Source: Laceyella sediminis
Lineage (GTDB): Bacteria > Bacillota > Bacilli > Thermoactinomycetales > Thermoactinomycetaceae
Direction: 5' to 3'
Assembly (NCBI RefSeq): GCF_003003125.1
Contig: NZ_PVTZ01000009.1
Span: 62,001-126,000, forward strand
DNA length: 64,000 nucleotides
Shown here: positions 9,123-16,993 of the stretch, piece after piece
How positions within the stretch are numbered: the stretch's first letter is position 1
Layout of the letters: each line of letters starts with the position of its first letter
The notes under the pieces: model-generated
What the model was told of the DNA's origin: nothing
The model's input: only the letters and a program-made list of their open reading frames with translations
The model's database searches: none
Program-made: the position numbers and the translations under genes

Positions 9123-9908
9123 TTGGAAAAACGATCAATTCCTCCAAATATCATAGATATTATTGAAGCACATAAAAAGCCTAGCGAACGTTATAAAATT
9201 TTTGCTGTATTGGTAAGGTATGAAGAGGAAGATTATTATTGTGTCAGTTACTATAAGGGGAAAACAACTACTGGATATTTGTTTATCACAAAAGAAGGAA
9301 GCATTCCTGCACGAGAAAAGATTCGTGAAGTGGCAAGATTATCCTTATTGGTTAATCATATTAATATTACTTTTTACAGTGTGGGTCGCCAGTTTAGTCG
9401 TCGAAATAGCAACAGTATAGTAAAGGCGCTAGATATAACAAATAAATGTCTAAAATTAGGTGAAGACTTGCCTTCAATCAATGCGTGTAAAGAGGCGTTT
9501 GAATCCATTTTAGAGATGCGATCTGAGTATGAAAAGATTGCCGAGTGCATGAATGCAACATTAAACAGAATTGGGAGAAGCGGAATCTTTTATTCGCAAG
9601 AAGATTTCCCTTCATTAAATGATTGGCATGAGCGGATGGGAGAATTGTTGTTTAGAGATAATTATGTGCAGATGGAAACCTATGATGATAGAAGAAAAGT
9701 GATATCCTTTTTGTTAAAAAAAGGAAGGGTTATTGATGCATTTCGTTTTTGGTTGATTCATTTGCGTCTCCATCCTGGGCATGTAAGTGCAAGGGATCTA
9801 GACACTTTTAATAAGGCCAAAAGGAAGTTTTTACAAAATGAGGCTATAGAAGATGAAGAGAAAGAGTTAGAAAACAATATTTTATCAATCACACGCAATC
9901 CAAAATAA
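9123..9908 (+). CDS. Cassette 2 cytosolic partner protein
   Basis: Paralogue of the partner at 7153, 261 aa. The TTG start has a perfect AAAGGAGGT site 8 bases upstream, confirming that TTG is the real start in this family. The first 20 residues and the central block from about 88 to 170 are nearly identical to copy 1 at both DNA and protein level. Differences are concentrated near residues 20-85 and in the last 20. No catalytic motif is apparent. The protein has no membrane segment and is expected in the cytosol. Confidence 0.68.
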   Translation: MEKRSIPPNIIDIIEAHKKPSERYKIFAVLVRYEEEDYYCVSYYKGKTTTGYLFITKEGSIPAREKIREVARLSLLVNHINITFYSVGRQFSRRNSNSIVKALDITNKCLKLGEDLPSINACKEAFESILEMRSEYEKIAECMNATLNRIGRSGIFYSQEDFPSLNDWHERMGELLFRDNYVQMETYDDRRKVISFLLKKGRVIDAFRFWLIHLRLHPGHVSARDLDTFNKAKRKFLQNEAIEDEEKELENNILSITRNPK

Positions 9909-10111
9909 AGAGTGGGTTACTTTACATGAACCTCGTGTAAGTGATTAATGGGAAAGCGGCTATGGTGGGGAAATGGGCTTGCTGGACTTATGATATGTTT
10001 ATATTTCTAGCATTGCTTGTTATAGTGTGGAACAATTGCAACGCGTAAAAAGCTATAGATGTTAGGGATCTCGCGGTGACAGCTTTAAAAAAATTAGTTA
10101 GGAGGGAGATT
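9909..10111 (+). repeat. Duplicated inter-cassette spacer, copy 2
   Basis: Second copy of the spacer seen at 7936-8126. Compared with copy 1 it carries a 10-base insertion near 9992-10003 and point changes. The ribosome site of the next secreted gene (AGGAGGG) is improved relative to copy 1. No equivalent follows cassette 3, which runs straight into the TadG-like gene. Confidence 0.85.
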
Positions 10112-11053
10112 ATGTGGTTTAAATATATGGCCAAGCATAAAAGGTCGCTAGCTATTATTATGCTTGCCTTCATTTTGTTCAACATCACCATCCCGTTCTC
10201 ATATCCAGCCTATGCCGATTTACAAGTGAAAGAAGTGCAAAAGTCAGGCGATGTGCAAAAAGATGGTGATGTCGTCAAAAAGGCGGATACCAAAAAAGAG
10301 GCCAATCCAGAAAAAAGTGCTTGGGATAAATCTGTTGAATGGGTAACGACTGATCAAGCTTACAAAGTTATCAAATGGACATTTAACGATTTCTTTATTG
10401 CAAAAATTGCAGGTGTTCATGAGGTTGCTACCTCAATGTCAGAACCAAATGGTCTTTCGAGTGGCGCAAAGGTTACAGGAGCGTTAACTGTCTCCGCCAT
10501 TGTTCGTGGTGGCATAAGTATATTTACACAGGATAGAACTTGGCAACAAGGCTTAATGGACTCATGGGATGCGATAGAAAAAGGTGTAACACTTCATCAA
10601 TTTGTTAACTGGTCAAATATCGCACCATATGTAGGCACTAAAATCCACAATCTCAGAAACTTCGCTACACCGATTGGTGGTGCAGCTGCCGATTCAAGTA
10701 CTTTGCTTAAAAGCGTTGCTCCATTGTCAAAAGTTGCAAAAGTTGCGGGTTGGGCGGGGATTGCGTTTTCTACCGTTGAGATGGTGTCTGGCTATGCCCA
10801 TGCATTTAACAGCCCAGATGGATCACAGCAACAGGCAGATGCTGTTTTAACAGGTACGGCGGGCCTTGGTAGTCTTGCATTGACAGCGGGCTTGATGATT
10901 GGAGCCGCTTGTCCCCCATTGGCAGTTGGCCTTGCAGTAGGTGGAGCTCTTGTATGGGGAGCAGCGACAGTCGGCAAGTATTTCACAGGAAACAAAACGG
11001 TTAGAAAAGTTGTCACGGCTCCTGTGAGATGGGTGAAAAGTTGGTTTGATTAA
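10112..11053 (+). CDS. Cassette 3 secreted protein with glycine-rich hydrophobic C-terminus
   Basis: Third and most divergent paralogue, 313 aa, from ATG 10112 with TTAGGAGGGAG upstream. The signal peptide and linker match copy 2, but residues about 58-205 differ strongly: a SMSEPNGLSSGAKVTG stretch replaces the GNINASARSSIKW region of the other copies. The C-terminal glycine-rich segment is again almost identical, although the tail lacks two residues (TGNKTVRK versus TGKSKTFRK). The conserved-ends, variable-middle pattern resembles polymorphic secreted proteins; activity is unknown. Confidence 0.7.
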   Translation: MWFKYMAKHKRSLAIIMLAFILFNITIPFSYPAYADLQVKEVQKSGDVQKDGDVVKKADTKKEANPEKSAWDKSVEWVTTDQAYKVIKWTFNDFFIAKIAGVHEVATSMSEPNGLSSGAKVTGALTVSAIVRGGISIFTQDRTWQQGLMDSWDAIEKGVTLHQFVNWSNIAPYVGTKIHNLRNFATPIGGAAADSSTLLKSVAPLSKVAKVAGWAGIAFSTVEMVSGYAHAFNSPDGSQQQADAVLTGTAGLGSLALTAGLMIGAACPPLAVGLAVGGALVWGAATVGKYFTGNKTVRKVVTAPVRWVKSWFD

Positions 11054-11100
11054 TAAGGTGATAGTGTAGGGAAATATCAACTTAAAGGTGGTAATTATGA

Positions 11101-11880
11101 TTGGATAATCAATCTATTCCTCCGAAAATAAAGGACATCATAGAAGAATATAAAAAGCCCAGCGAGCGTTACGATATTCTTACTGTCTTGGTGAGATATG
11201 AAGGTGAAGATTATTATTGCGCCAGTTACTATGAGGGGAAAGAAGTAACAGGATATTTGTTCATTACAAGAGATGGCAAAATCCCTGCACTGGAAAGCAT
11301 CAGAGAAGTGGCGAGATTATCGATAACGCTTGGTCATATTAATACCACTTTTTATAAGGTGGGTCGCCAATATAGTCATCGTAACAGCAACAGTATAGAA
11401 AAGGCATTAGATATCACTAAGAAATGCTTGGCACAGGGTGAAGAATCTCCTTCAATCCATGCATGTCAAGACGCATTTGCATCGATCTTAGAAATGCGAT
11501 CAGAATACGAGAAGATTGCCGAGCTTATGAATGCGACATTAACTAGAATTGGAAGAAACGGCGTCTTTTATCCGCAAGATTTCTCTTCTTTAAATGATTG
11601 GCATGACCGGATGGGAGAACTGCTCTTCCGGGATAACTATTTGCAGATGGAAACGTATGATGACAGAAAAAACGTCATATCCCTTTTGTATAAAAAAGGT
11701 CAAATCGTTGATGCTATTCATTTTTGGCTGATCCATTTGCGCCTTCATCCGGCACATGTGCATCCAAGGGATCAGGAAACGTTTGACAGAGCAAAAAGGC
11801 AATTCTTGCATAACGAGGTATTGGATAATGAGGAAGAAGCATTAGACAATAGTATGGCTATCACTCGTAATCCTAAATAA
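11101..11880 (+). CDS. Cassette 3 cytosolic partner protein
   Basis: Third partner paralogue, 259 aa. TTG start with AAAGGTGGT upstream; the overlapping ATG at 11097 stops after three codons and cannot be used. It is more diverged than the first two (for example RRNSNSIVKALD becomes HRNSNSIEKALD) but keeps the WHxRMGELLFRDNY and HLRLHP blocks. Its divergence parallels that of the adjacent secreted protein, which suggests that the two genes of a cassette evolve together. Confidence 0.68.
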   Translation: MDNQSIPPKIKDIIEEYKKPSERYDILTVLVRYEGEDYYCASYYEGKEVTGYLFITRDGKIPALESIREVARLSITLGHINTTFYKVGRQYSHRNSNSIEKALDITKKCLAQGEESPSIHACQDAFASILEMRSEYEKIAELMNATLTRIGRNGVFYPQDFSSLNDWHDRMGELLFRDNYLQMETYDDRKNVISLLYKKGQIVDAIHFWLIHLRLHPAHVHPRDQETFDRAKRQFLHNEVLDNEEEALDNSMAITRNPK

Positions 11881-11905
11881 TAGTTGGCTACTTCAGGAGG
11901 ACCCC

Positions 11906-12466
11906 ATGTTACGGTCATTGCGTAGGTTAAATCGAAAACGGGGAAACGTGACAATGATGTGGGTCGCTGGCTTGCCGATCTTTATGATATTCTTCATGTT
12001 TCTAGCCTCCCTTGTCATTGCATGGATGGATCATGCAACAGCGCAGAAAGCGGCTGATGCAGGGAGTTTGGCGGCGACGCAGAAAATGGATGAATATGTG
12101 AATAAAGAAGTGCAAGAGCGGATGCAAGCAGTGATTGGGACAGGTGTAATCCTTGATCCATATGAAGCAGTATTGGGAACCCCGGGTAAACGATATGGTG
12201 TGATCAAAAGCGTTAGAAAAAAGTATGAAAATGAAATCAAGCAATCTGTAAGCAAATATATCAAGCAAAATGGTGCTGAACCGAGCAAAATCATCTTCTT
12301 TGTGGATGGACGTGTTCGAGTTGAAGCCAAAGTCAAATTCCATTCACTCATTTTTGCAGAGCAATTCAGAGATGTCTATGTTAAGGGTGTTGGTTTTGGT
12401 CCGAAACGTGATTATGCAGGCTGGACAGCAAAGATGAAAAAAATAGAAATTCCGTTTGAAAACTAA
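11906..12466 (+). CDS. TadG-like pilus locus protein
   Basis: A 186-aa protein with a short basic N-terminus (RRLNRKRGN), one membrane helix at about 17-40, then an ATAQKAADAGSLAATQ stretch typical of TadG/TadE-like Flp pilus proteins, followed by an extracellular domain. It lacks the glutamate at +5 after RKRG, so it is less likely to be processed as a pseudopilin than the next two proteins. CAGGAGGA lies 5 bases before the ATG. It lies 25 bp after cassette 3, in the same direction. Confidence 0.68.
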   Translation: MLRSLRRLNRKRGNVTMMWVAGLPIFMIFFMFLASLVIAWMDHATAQKAADAGSLAATQKMDEYVNKEVQERMQAVIGTGVILDPYEAVLGTPGKRYGVIKSVRKKYENEIKQSVSKYIKQNGAEPSKIIFFVDGRVRVEAKVKFHSLIFAEQFRDVYVKGVGFGPKRDYAGWTAKMKKIEIPFEN

Positions 12467-12486
12467 GTGTTTCGGAGGGTAGTCCA

Positions 12487-12867
12487 TTGAATACGAGAGA
12501 GAACCAAGGGAGTAGGAAGAGAAAAGGGTCTGCCACATTGGAATTCATCACAATTATTCCCTTGGTTTTTTTCATGTGTTTGGTTGTATGGCAATTTTTC
12601 GTTGCCGGAATGGCGGTTATGGAAACACAATCCTTAGTCAAAGAAGGAGTTCGGCTAACTGCATCGTCGGGCAAACCTGAAAAAGAAGAAGCAAGGGGTA
12701 AAAAGGTGTTTCCAAACACGGAGGACTATCACTTGTCTTCTTATGAAGTGAAGATTAAAGATGGTCAAGTGATTGCTAAGGCAAAGACAGAGATTGACAT
12801 TGTTTTTTTGCCTGGATCATCTTCTGTTTCATTCGAAACGAAAGCTAAATCTCCTGTCATAAATTAG
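12487..12867 (+). CDS. TadE-like pseudopilin
   Basis: A 126-aa protein with TTG start and GGAGGGT upstream. The leader ends KRKG (G14), followed by SATLE with glutamate at +5 and a hydrophobic helix at about 19-45: the class III prepilin pattern shared with the small pilin at 3777. A small periplasmic or extracellular domain follows. TadE-like pseudopilins are minor components needed for Flp pilus assembly. Confidence 0.75.
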   Translation: MNTRENQGSRKRKGSATLEFITIIPLVFFMCLVVWQFFVAGMAVMETQSLVKEGVRLTASSGKPEKEEARGKKVFPNTEDYHLSSYEVKIKDGQVIAKAKTEIDIVFLPGSSSVSFETKAKSPVIN

Positions 12868-12907
12868 CCAAGGGTAGAGGAAGAGTATTTTCAATTGGAG
12901 GACGGAG

Positions 12908-13750
12908 ATGAGAATATTTTCAAAGATTATCTATTCAGTTAGGCGTAAAAAAGGCGCTTCGACAACTGAATTTATCGTTATTATGCCGTTGTTTTTTCTA
13001 TTGGCATTAGTTGTATGGCAGTTGGTAGTTGCTGGGTTAGCTGTGCTTGATGCTCAAGCAGCCATCCGCGATGCTGTGAAAGTGGCTTCAACTGAAGGGG
13101 ATGAGGAGAAAGCAAAGGAACAGTTTGAAACGAGTTTTGGGTCTCATCAAAAAAAGGCCATTGAATCTTTTGAGTTAGAGATTGATGATCAGGAAGTGAT
13201 TGCAAAAGCAAAGATAAAAATTCCGATCATTTTTGCTGAAGGCATGCCTGACATGACTTATAACACTTCCTCAAAAGCACCCGTTCTACAAAAATATGTT
13301 GGGGCATATAGTTTTGGTGGCGGTCCAGGAGGTAGTTTTATTACCACAGGAGGAATTTTAGGGCCACCTACGAAATCTGCTGTGCTTACTTCCCGTTTTG
13401 GATATCGGTTTCATCCTATTAGACATATTAGAAAACTGCATGCTGGAATCGACTTAGCTGGTCCTGTCGGAACACCGATCTATGCGGCTGGAGACGGGGT
13501 AGTGGTAAGAGCTGGTAAATCAAACGGGTATGGGAATCTGATTATTATTGATCATGGCAATGGAATGCAGACCTGGTATGCTCATATGTTTTCGGAACAT
13601 ATTTATGTTCGTCCAGGTCAACAAGTGAAGCGGGGAGATCACATAGCTGGGATTGGAAATGCTGGGTGGTCAACGGGTCCCCATTTGCACTTTGAAGTGC
13701 ATATTAATGGTCAGCCAGTAGACCCCTTGAGGTATATTTCTAAAAGTTAA
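12908..13750 (+). CDS. TadE-like pseudopilin fused to an M23 peptidase domain
   Basis: A 280-aa two-part protein. Residues 1-125 are TadE-like: KKG (G16), ASTTE with glutamate at +5 (E21), a membrane helix at about 22-46 and a small domain paralogous to the preceding gene. A glycine-rich hinge (GGGPGG) leads to an M23 metallopeptidase domain at about 155-276. Zinc ligands are visible as H178 and D182 (LHAGID) and H259/H261 (HLHFE), with H226 in the active-site region, so it should be active. M23 enzymes cut peptidoglycan cross-bridges. Anchoring one to a pseudopilin suggests local wall opening for the pilus. It is the last gene before a terminator. Confidence 0.88.
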   Translation: MRIFSKIIYSVRRKKGASTTEFIVIMPLFFLLALVVWQLVVAGLAVLDAQAAIRDAVKVASTEGDEEKAKEQFETSFGSHQKKAIESFELEIDDQEVIAKAKIKIPIIFAEGMPDMTYNTSSKAPVLQKYVGAYSFGGGPGGSFITTGGILGPPTKSAVLTSRFGYRFHPIRHIRKLHAGIDLAGPVGTPIYAAGDGVVVRAGKSNGYGNLIIIDHGNGMQTWYAHMFSEHIYVRPGQQVKRGDHIAGIGNAGWSTGPHLHFEVHINGQPVDPLRYISKS

Positions 13751-13782
13751 GTCGCTCAACAAATGATGGAGCGACTTTTTTG
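13751..13782 (+). terminator. Terminator at the end of the pilus locus
   Basis: GTCGCTC pairs with GAGCGAC across an 11-base loop and is followed by TTTTTTG, directly after the stop of the TadE-M23 gene. It marks the end of the accessory operon. Confidence 0.9.
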
Positions 13783-13789
13783 TTTGTAT

Positions 13790-13922
13790 GGTGTTATGGT
13801 TGAATCATTCCGACAAGATGACAATAGAAGCATCGGAAAACCATTTTCACGATGAGTGCCTCGTCATACGTGAAGTGAATGAGTAAACGGTTTGGAGTCG
13901 CTGTCCTATTTACCAGACTGGT
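13790..13922 (+). repeat. Diverged copy of a 130-bp MITE-like repeat
   Basis: The core GATGAGTGCCTCGTCATACG...GTCGCTGTCCTATTTACCAGAC matches the element at 24641-24768 (same strand) and the inverted element at 14319-14453. The terminal inverted repeats are degraded here, so this is an old copy. Confidence 0.6.
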
Positions 13923-13987
13923 TTTTAATCGAATGGAAGCCCTATTTCATTTAAGAAAGCTTAGCATATTGAAAAGAGGCAACCCAC

Positions 13988-14305
13988 ATGCAAAACAAAA
14001 CGGAAAAGTTGGTTTGGTTTTTAAAAGAAAACCGCCCGTCGGATCTGAATGCCGACGTGGTTTGGGAGTTTGTGGTTATGTTGGTTCAGGATGAAGGGTT
14101 AACGATCAGGGATCTCATTGTGGAGTATTATCTCTATACGTCCACCCGAGATTGTGGGTCTCAGGGCATCCGTATTAGGAGCAACTATGACGGGACCACA
14201 TCGGCGGGTGTGGGAAGTCGTAAGTATACATGTGATGAGGAGATTTTCGTGCAACATTGGAAAAAAACAATGGACGCGTATATCTCAATGTATCATTTAA
14301 ATTAG
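13988..14305 (+). CDS. Hypothetical small protein, possibly a remnant
   Basis: A 105-aa frame with AAGAGG 8 bases before the ATG. The first half (LVWFLKENRPSDLNADVVWEF) looks like a real amphipathic protein; the second half is of poor composition. It sits between two copies of the MITE-like repeat. I recognise no family. A truncated or frameshifted gene is as likely as an intact one. Confidence 0.35.
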   Translation: MQNKTEKLVWFLKENRPSDLNADVVWEFVVMLVQDEGLTIRDLIVEYYLYTSTRDCGSQGIRIRSNYDGTTSAGVGSRKYTCDEEIFVQHWKKTMDAYISMYHLN

Positions 14306-14318
14306 AAGTGCGATCTAC

Positions 14319-14453
14319 TAGGGCGTGTCTGATGAATAGGACAGCGGCCCCAATACCATTTTCTCATTATCTTCACTTGTGCATCGGCGCTCCTCGAGAA
14401 AAGGGTTTTCCGCCGCTTTTTCCCCACCAACTTGATTTGTCAGACATACCCTA
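14319..14453 (-). mobile_element. MITE-like element with terminal inverted repeats
   Basis: Ends read TAGGGCGTGTCTGA on the left and the inverse of TAGGGTATGTCTGA on the right, a 14-base imperfect inverted repeat with two mismatches. A CTA triplet stands on both sides and could be a target duplication. The roughly 108-bp interior is non-coding and is found in reverse orientation relative to the copies at 13790 and 24641. There is no transposase, so it would depend on a full-length element elsewhere. Confidence 0.72.
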
Positions 14454-14634
14454 AAAGGATGTGCTGTTTTGATCGCTGAGTAAGTAGAAAGATACTTGTT
14501 CGGTGGGCAGGCTCTAAGAAAAGTGTTTGTATTAGTTTGGTAACTAGGTACCTTTGTTCCGGTAAGGGGCGTTTAAGTCTGCTTGTTCAACTAATAGACA
14601 AAAAAGATAGTCCGCATGTTAAAGGAGATCTTTT

Positions 14635-15117
14635 ATGTTGAAGTTTATCAAAATGGGAGATTATAGAATCAATGTAGAAGAAAACTTAGGGAGGATTTAT
14701 GGTCTAAAGAAAATCAAAGAGGAGAAAACCCAACAAGGGATTAAAGTAACCTATGGCTTAATAGATGGTTATGCAATTTATCAATTTGCCTATGATGCTA
14801 ATGAACAATTGGTCAATGTCGAATATCTCGAAGATGAAGTAGCCCGAAGATCATTCAAACTCCGTGAGGAATACGTAGAAGCATTTGCTTATTTGGGAAG
14901 AGAGAAGCAAGAAGTGGAAAACAGTTTTGGTAAGTATGCTTATCGTTTGATTAAAGAAATCAAAAAAGATAATGGGGAAACGATTGGGTTTTATGGCAAT
15001 TTAAAAAGGCAATCAGTAGGGATTGTAGTCATTTACGACAAAAATAACAAAGTAAAAGAAGCGATGGCCATTCCGAGAGTCAACATAGATGAAATCGATG
15101 TCGATCGTTATTTATAA
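14635..15117 (+). CDS. Conserved-looking cytosolic protein of unknown function
   Basis: A 160-aa soluble protein with AAAGGAGAT 7 bases before the ATG. It is rich in charged residues and alternating beta-like stretches (KVTYGLIDGYAIYQFAYD), followed by a helical middle (LREEYVEAFAYLGREKQEVENSF) and a beta end. There is no signal, membrane helix or catalytic motif that I recognise. It is monocistronic, between a MITE-like element and a terminator. The size and isolation resemble orphan immunity or regulatory proteins, but nothing in the sequence proves this. Confidence 0.6.
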   Translation: MLKFIKMGDYRINVEENLGRIYGLKKIKEEKTQQGIKVTYGLIDGYAIYQFAYDANEQLVNVEYLEDEVARRSFKLREEYVEAFAYLGREKQEVENSFGKYAYRLIKEIKKDNGETIGFYGNLKRQSVGIVVIYDKNNKVKEAMAIPRVNIDEIDVDRYL

Positions 15118-15216
15118 AAAATATCTTATCTGTTGTTACCATCGATTGGGTTATCCATCGAGTGATTTTAATGAACATGGACGGCGATTGCTGGATAGAC
15201 CTATCAGTATTAATAG

Positions 15217-15247
15217 CCTTCTCCGGCACACTGGAGGAGGTTTTTTT
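15217..15247 (+). terminator. Terminator downstream of the 160-aa gene
   Basis: CCTTCTCC pairs with GGAGGAGG (one G-T pair) around an 8-base loop, followed by seven T residues. It lies about 100 bp after the stop at 15117; the rest of the 15118-15439 interval holds no gene that I can support. Confidence 0.85.
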
Positions 15248-15439
15248 CCTTTGCAAACATGGACTGGCGATCTAAAATGAACATAACCAAGACCTAACAC
15301 TTACGGTTTCCCCATGGAAACTATGTATCTTTACCGATACTTTGTTTCTTTAATGTGCGTATTTTTCTGAATGTTCCATATAGATATAATGGAAGTGAAA
15401 GCTGTCGTTCTGTCATATCCTTTTGAAGGAGGCGTTGGG

Positions 15440-16942
15440 ATGCAAGGGAAGTCTTCTGTTTCATTGGATCCGCGTGTGCAAGCTTTTTTGGATGGGAAGC
15501 CGAAGCCGCTATTTATCGGAGGACGGTTTGTGGAATCGTTGTCAGGCAAGACGTTTGCCACGAGGAATCCGGCAACGGGAGAAGTGTTGGCGGAGGTGTA
15601 TGAAGCGGACAGCGCCGATGTGGATGTAGCAGTGGAAGCGGCTGAACGGGCGTACGAGGGGCGTTGGTCGAAGCTGACTCCCAGTGAGCGAGGAAGGCTG
15701 ATGTGGCGCTTGGCCGATTTGATTGAGGAGCATGCGGAAGCCTTGGCTCAATTGGAGACGCTTGACAATGGGAAACCGATTAGGGAGACGCGGGCGGCGG
15801 ATATACCGCTGACGGTGGATCATATCCGTTATTATGCGGGGTGGGCTAGCAAAATCCACGGTCAAGTGATTGATAACTCCGTTGGTGGCAATTTCTTTTC
15901 TTATACCCGGCACGAGCCGATCGGTATCGTGGGACAGATTATTCCTTGGAATTTCCCGTTGCTCATGGCGGCATGGAAGTTGGGGGCTGCTTTGGCGGCC
16001 GGCAATGTGGTGGTCATGAAAACGGCAGAACAAACGCCGCTGTCGGCGCTTTACTTGGGCCAATTGATCCAAGAAGCCGGCTTCCCCGAGGGAGTTGTCA
16101 ATATCCTGTCAGGATTTGGTCCGACGGCGGGTGGGGCGATTGTGGCGCATCCCAAAATTCGCAAGGTGGCTTTCACGGGATCGACGGAAGTGGGCAAACT
16201 GATCATGAGCCAGGCGGCTGATCGGGTGAAACGGGTTTCCTTGGAATTGGGCGGGAAATCGCCAAATATCATTTTCCCGGATGCAGACTTCTCAAAAGCG
16301 ATTCCTGGGGCGCTCAGGGGAATCTTCTTTAACCAGGGACAGGTGTGTAGCGCGGGCTCCCGGCTGTTTTTGCACAAAAAGGTGTACGACAACTTTTTGG
16401 CTGATATGGCCGGATATGCGTCTAAGATCAAGCAGGGCCCCGGCTTGGATGAAACGACGGAGATGGGGCCGTTGGTGTCCGACGAACAATTTGCGCGAGT
16501 TTCCCAATACTTGGAGAAAGGGAAAGCGGAAGGCGCCAAGCCGTTGATCGGGGGGCAACCTCTGTCTTCAGAAGGGTATTTTGTACAGCCGACCATTTTT
16601 ACTGATGTGAAAGCCGATATGACCATTGCGAAAGAAGAGATTTTTGGGCCGGTTGTGGCGGCGATGCCGTTTGACGATGAAGATCAGATAGCGGATGTGA
16701 TTCGCCGCGCAAATGATAGCGAGTACGGCTTGGCAGCTGGGGTGTGGACAAAGGACGTCAGCAAAGCGCATCGTGTGGCGCATGCGTTGGAGGCGGGAAC
16801 GGTCTGGGTGAATTGTTATAATGTATTTGATGCGTCCGTTCCATTCGGGGGTTATAAACAATCTGGATTCGGGCGAGAGATGGGTAGTTATGCTTTGGAT
16901 TTGTATACACAAGTGAAGTCGGTGTGGATCAATCTCAACTAA
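15440..16942 (+). CDS. NAD(P)-dependent aldehyde dehydrogenase
   Basis: Oxidises aldehydes to carboxylic acids. The protein is 500 aa, the usual length of class 1/2 ALDHs. I chose ATG 15440 because GAAGGAGGCG precedes it; an in-frame ATG at 15371 has no ribosome site. Catalytic residues are visible: N171 (PWNFP), K194, E269 (LELGGKSP) and the nucleophile C303 (GQVCSAGSR). The cofactor-binding FTGST motif is present. The substrate cannot be told from the sequence; DhaS-type Bacillus enzymes are the closest in general appearance. The opposing HxlR-type regulator is a possible controller. Confidence 0.9.
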   Translation: MQGKSSVSLDPRVQAFLDGKPKPLFIGGRFVESLSGKTFATRNPATGEVLAEVYEADSADVDVAVEAAERAYEGRWSKLTPSERGRLMWRLADLIEEHAEALAQLETLDNGKPIRETRAADIPLTVDHIRYYAGWASKIHGQVIDNSVGGNFFSYTRHEPIGIVGQIIPWNFPLLMAAWKLGAALAAGNVVVMKTAEQTPLSALYLGQLIQEAGFPEGVVNILSGFGPTAGGAIVAHPKIRKVAFTGSTEVGKLIMSQAADRVKRVSLELGGKSPNIIFPDADFSKAIPGALRGIFFNQGQVCSAGSRLFLHKKVYDNFLADMAGYASKIKQGPGLDETTEMGPLVSDEQFARVSQYLEKGKAEGAKPLIGGQPLSSEGYFVQPTIFTDVKADMTIAKEEIFGPVVAAMPFDDEDQIADVIRRANDSEYGLAAGVWTKDVSKAHRVAHALEAGTVWVNCYNVFDASVPFGGYKQSGFGREMGSYALDLYTQVKSVWINLN

Positions 16943-16960
16943 AGCTGGACGGATTGCCAG

Positions 16961-16993
16961 ACTCCCTCAACGCGGTTGGGGGAGTGTTTATTG
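16961..16993. terminator. Shared terminator between the ALDH and HxlR genes
   Basis: ACTCCCTCAAC pairs with GTTGGGGGAGT around a short loop, followed by a T-rich stretch on the + strand. It sits between the two convergent genes and overlaps the last bases of the HxlR gene. Confidence 0.75.
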
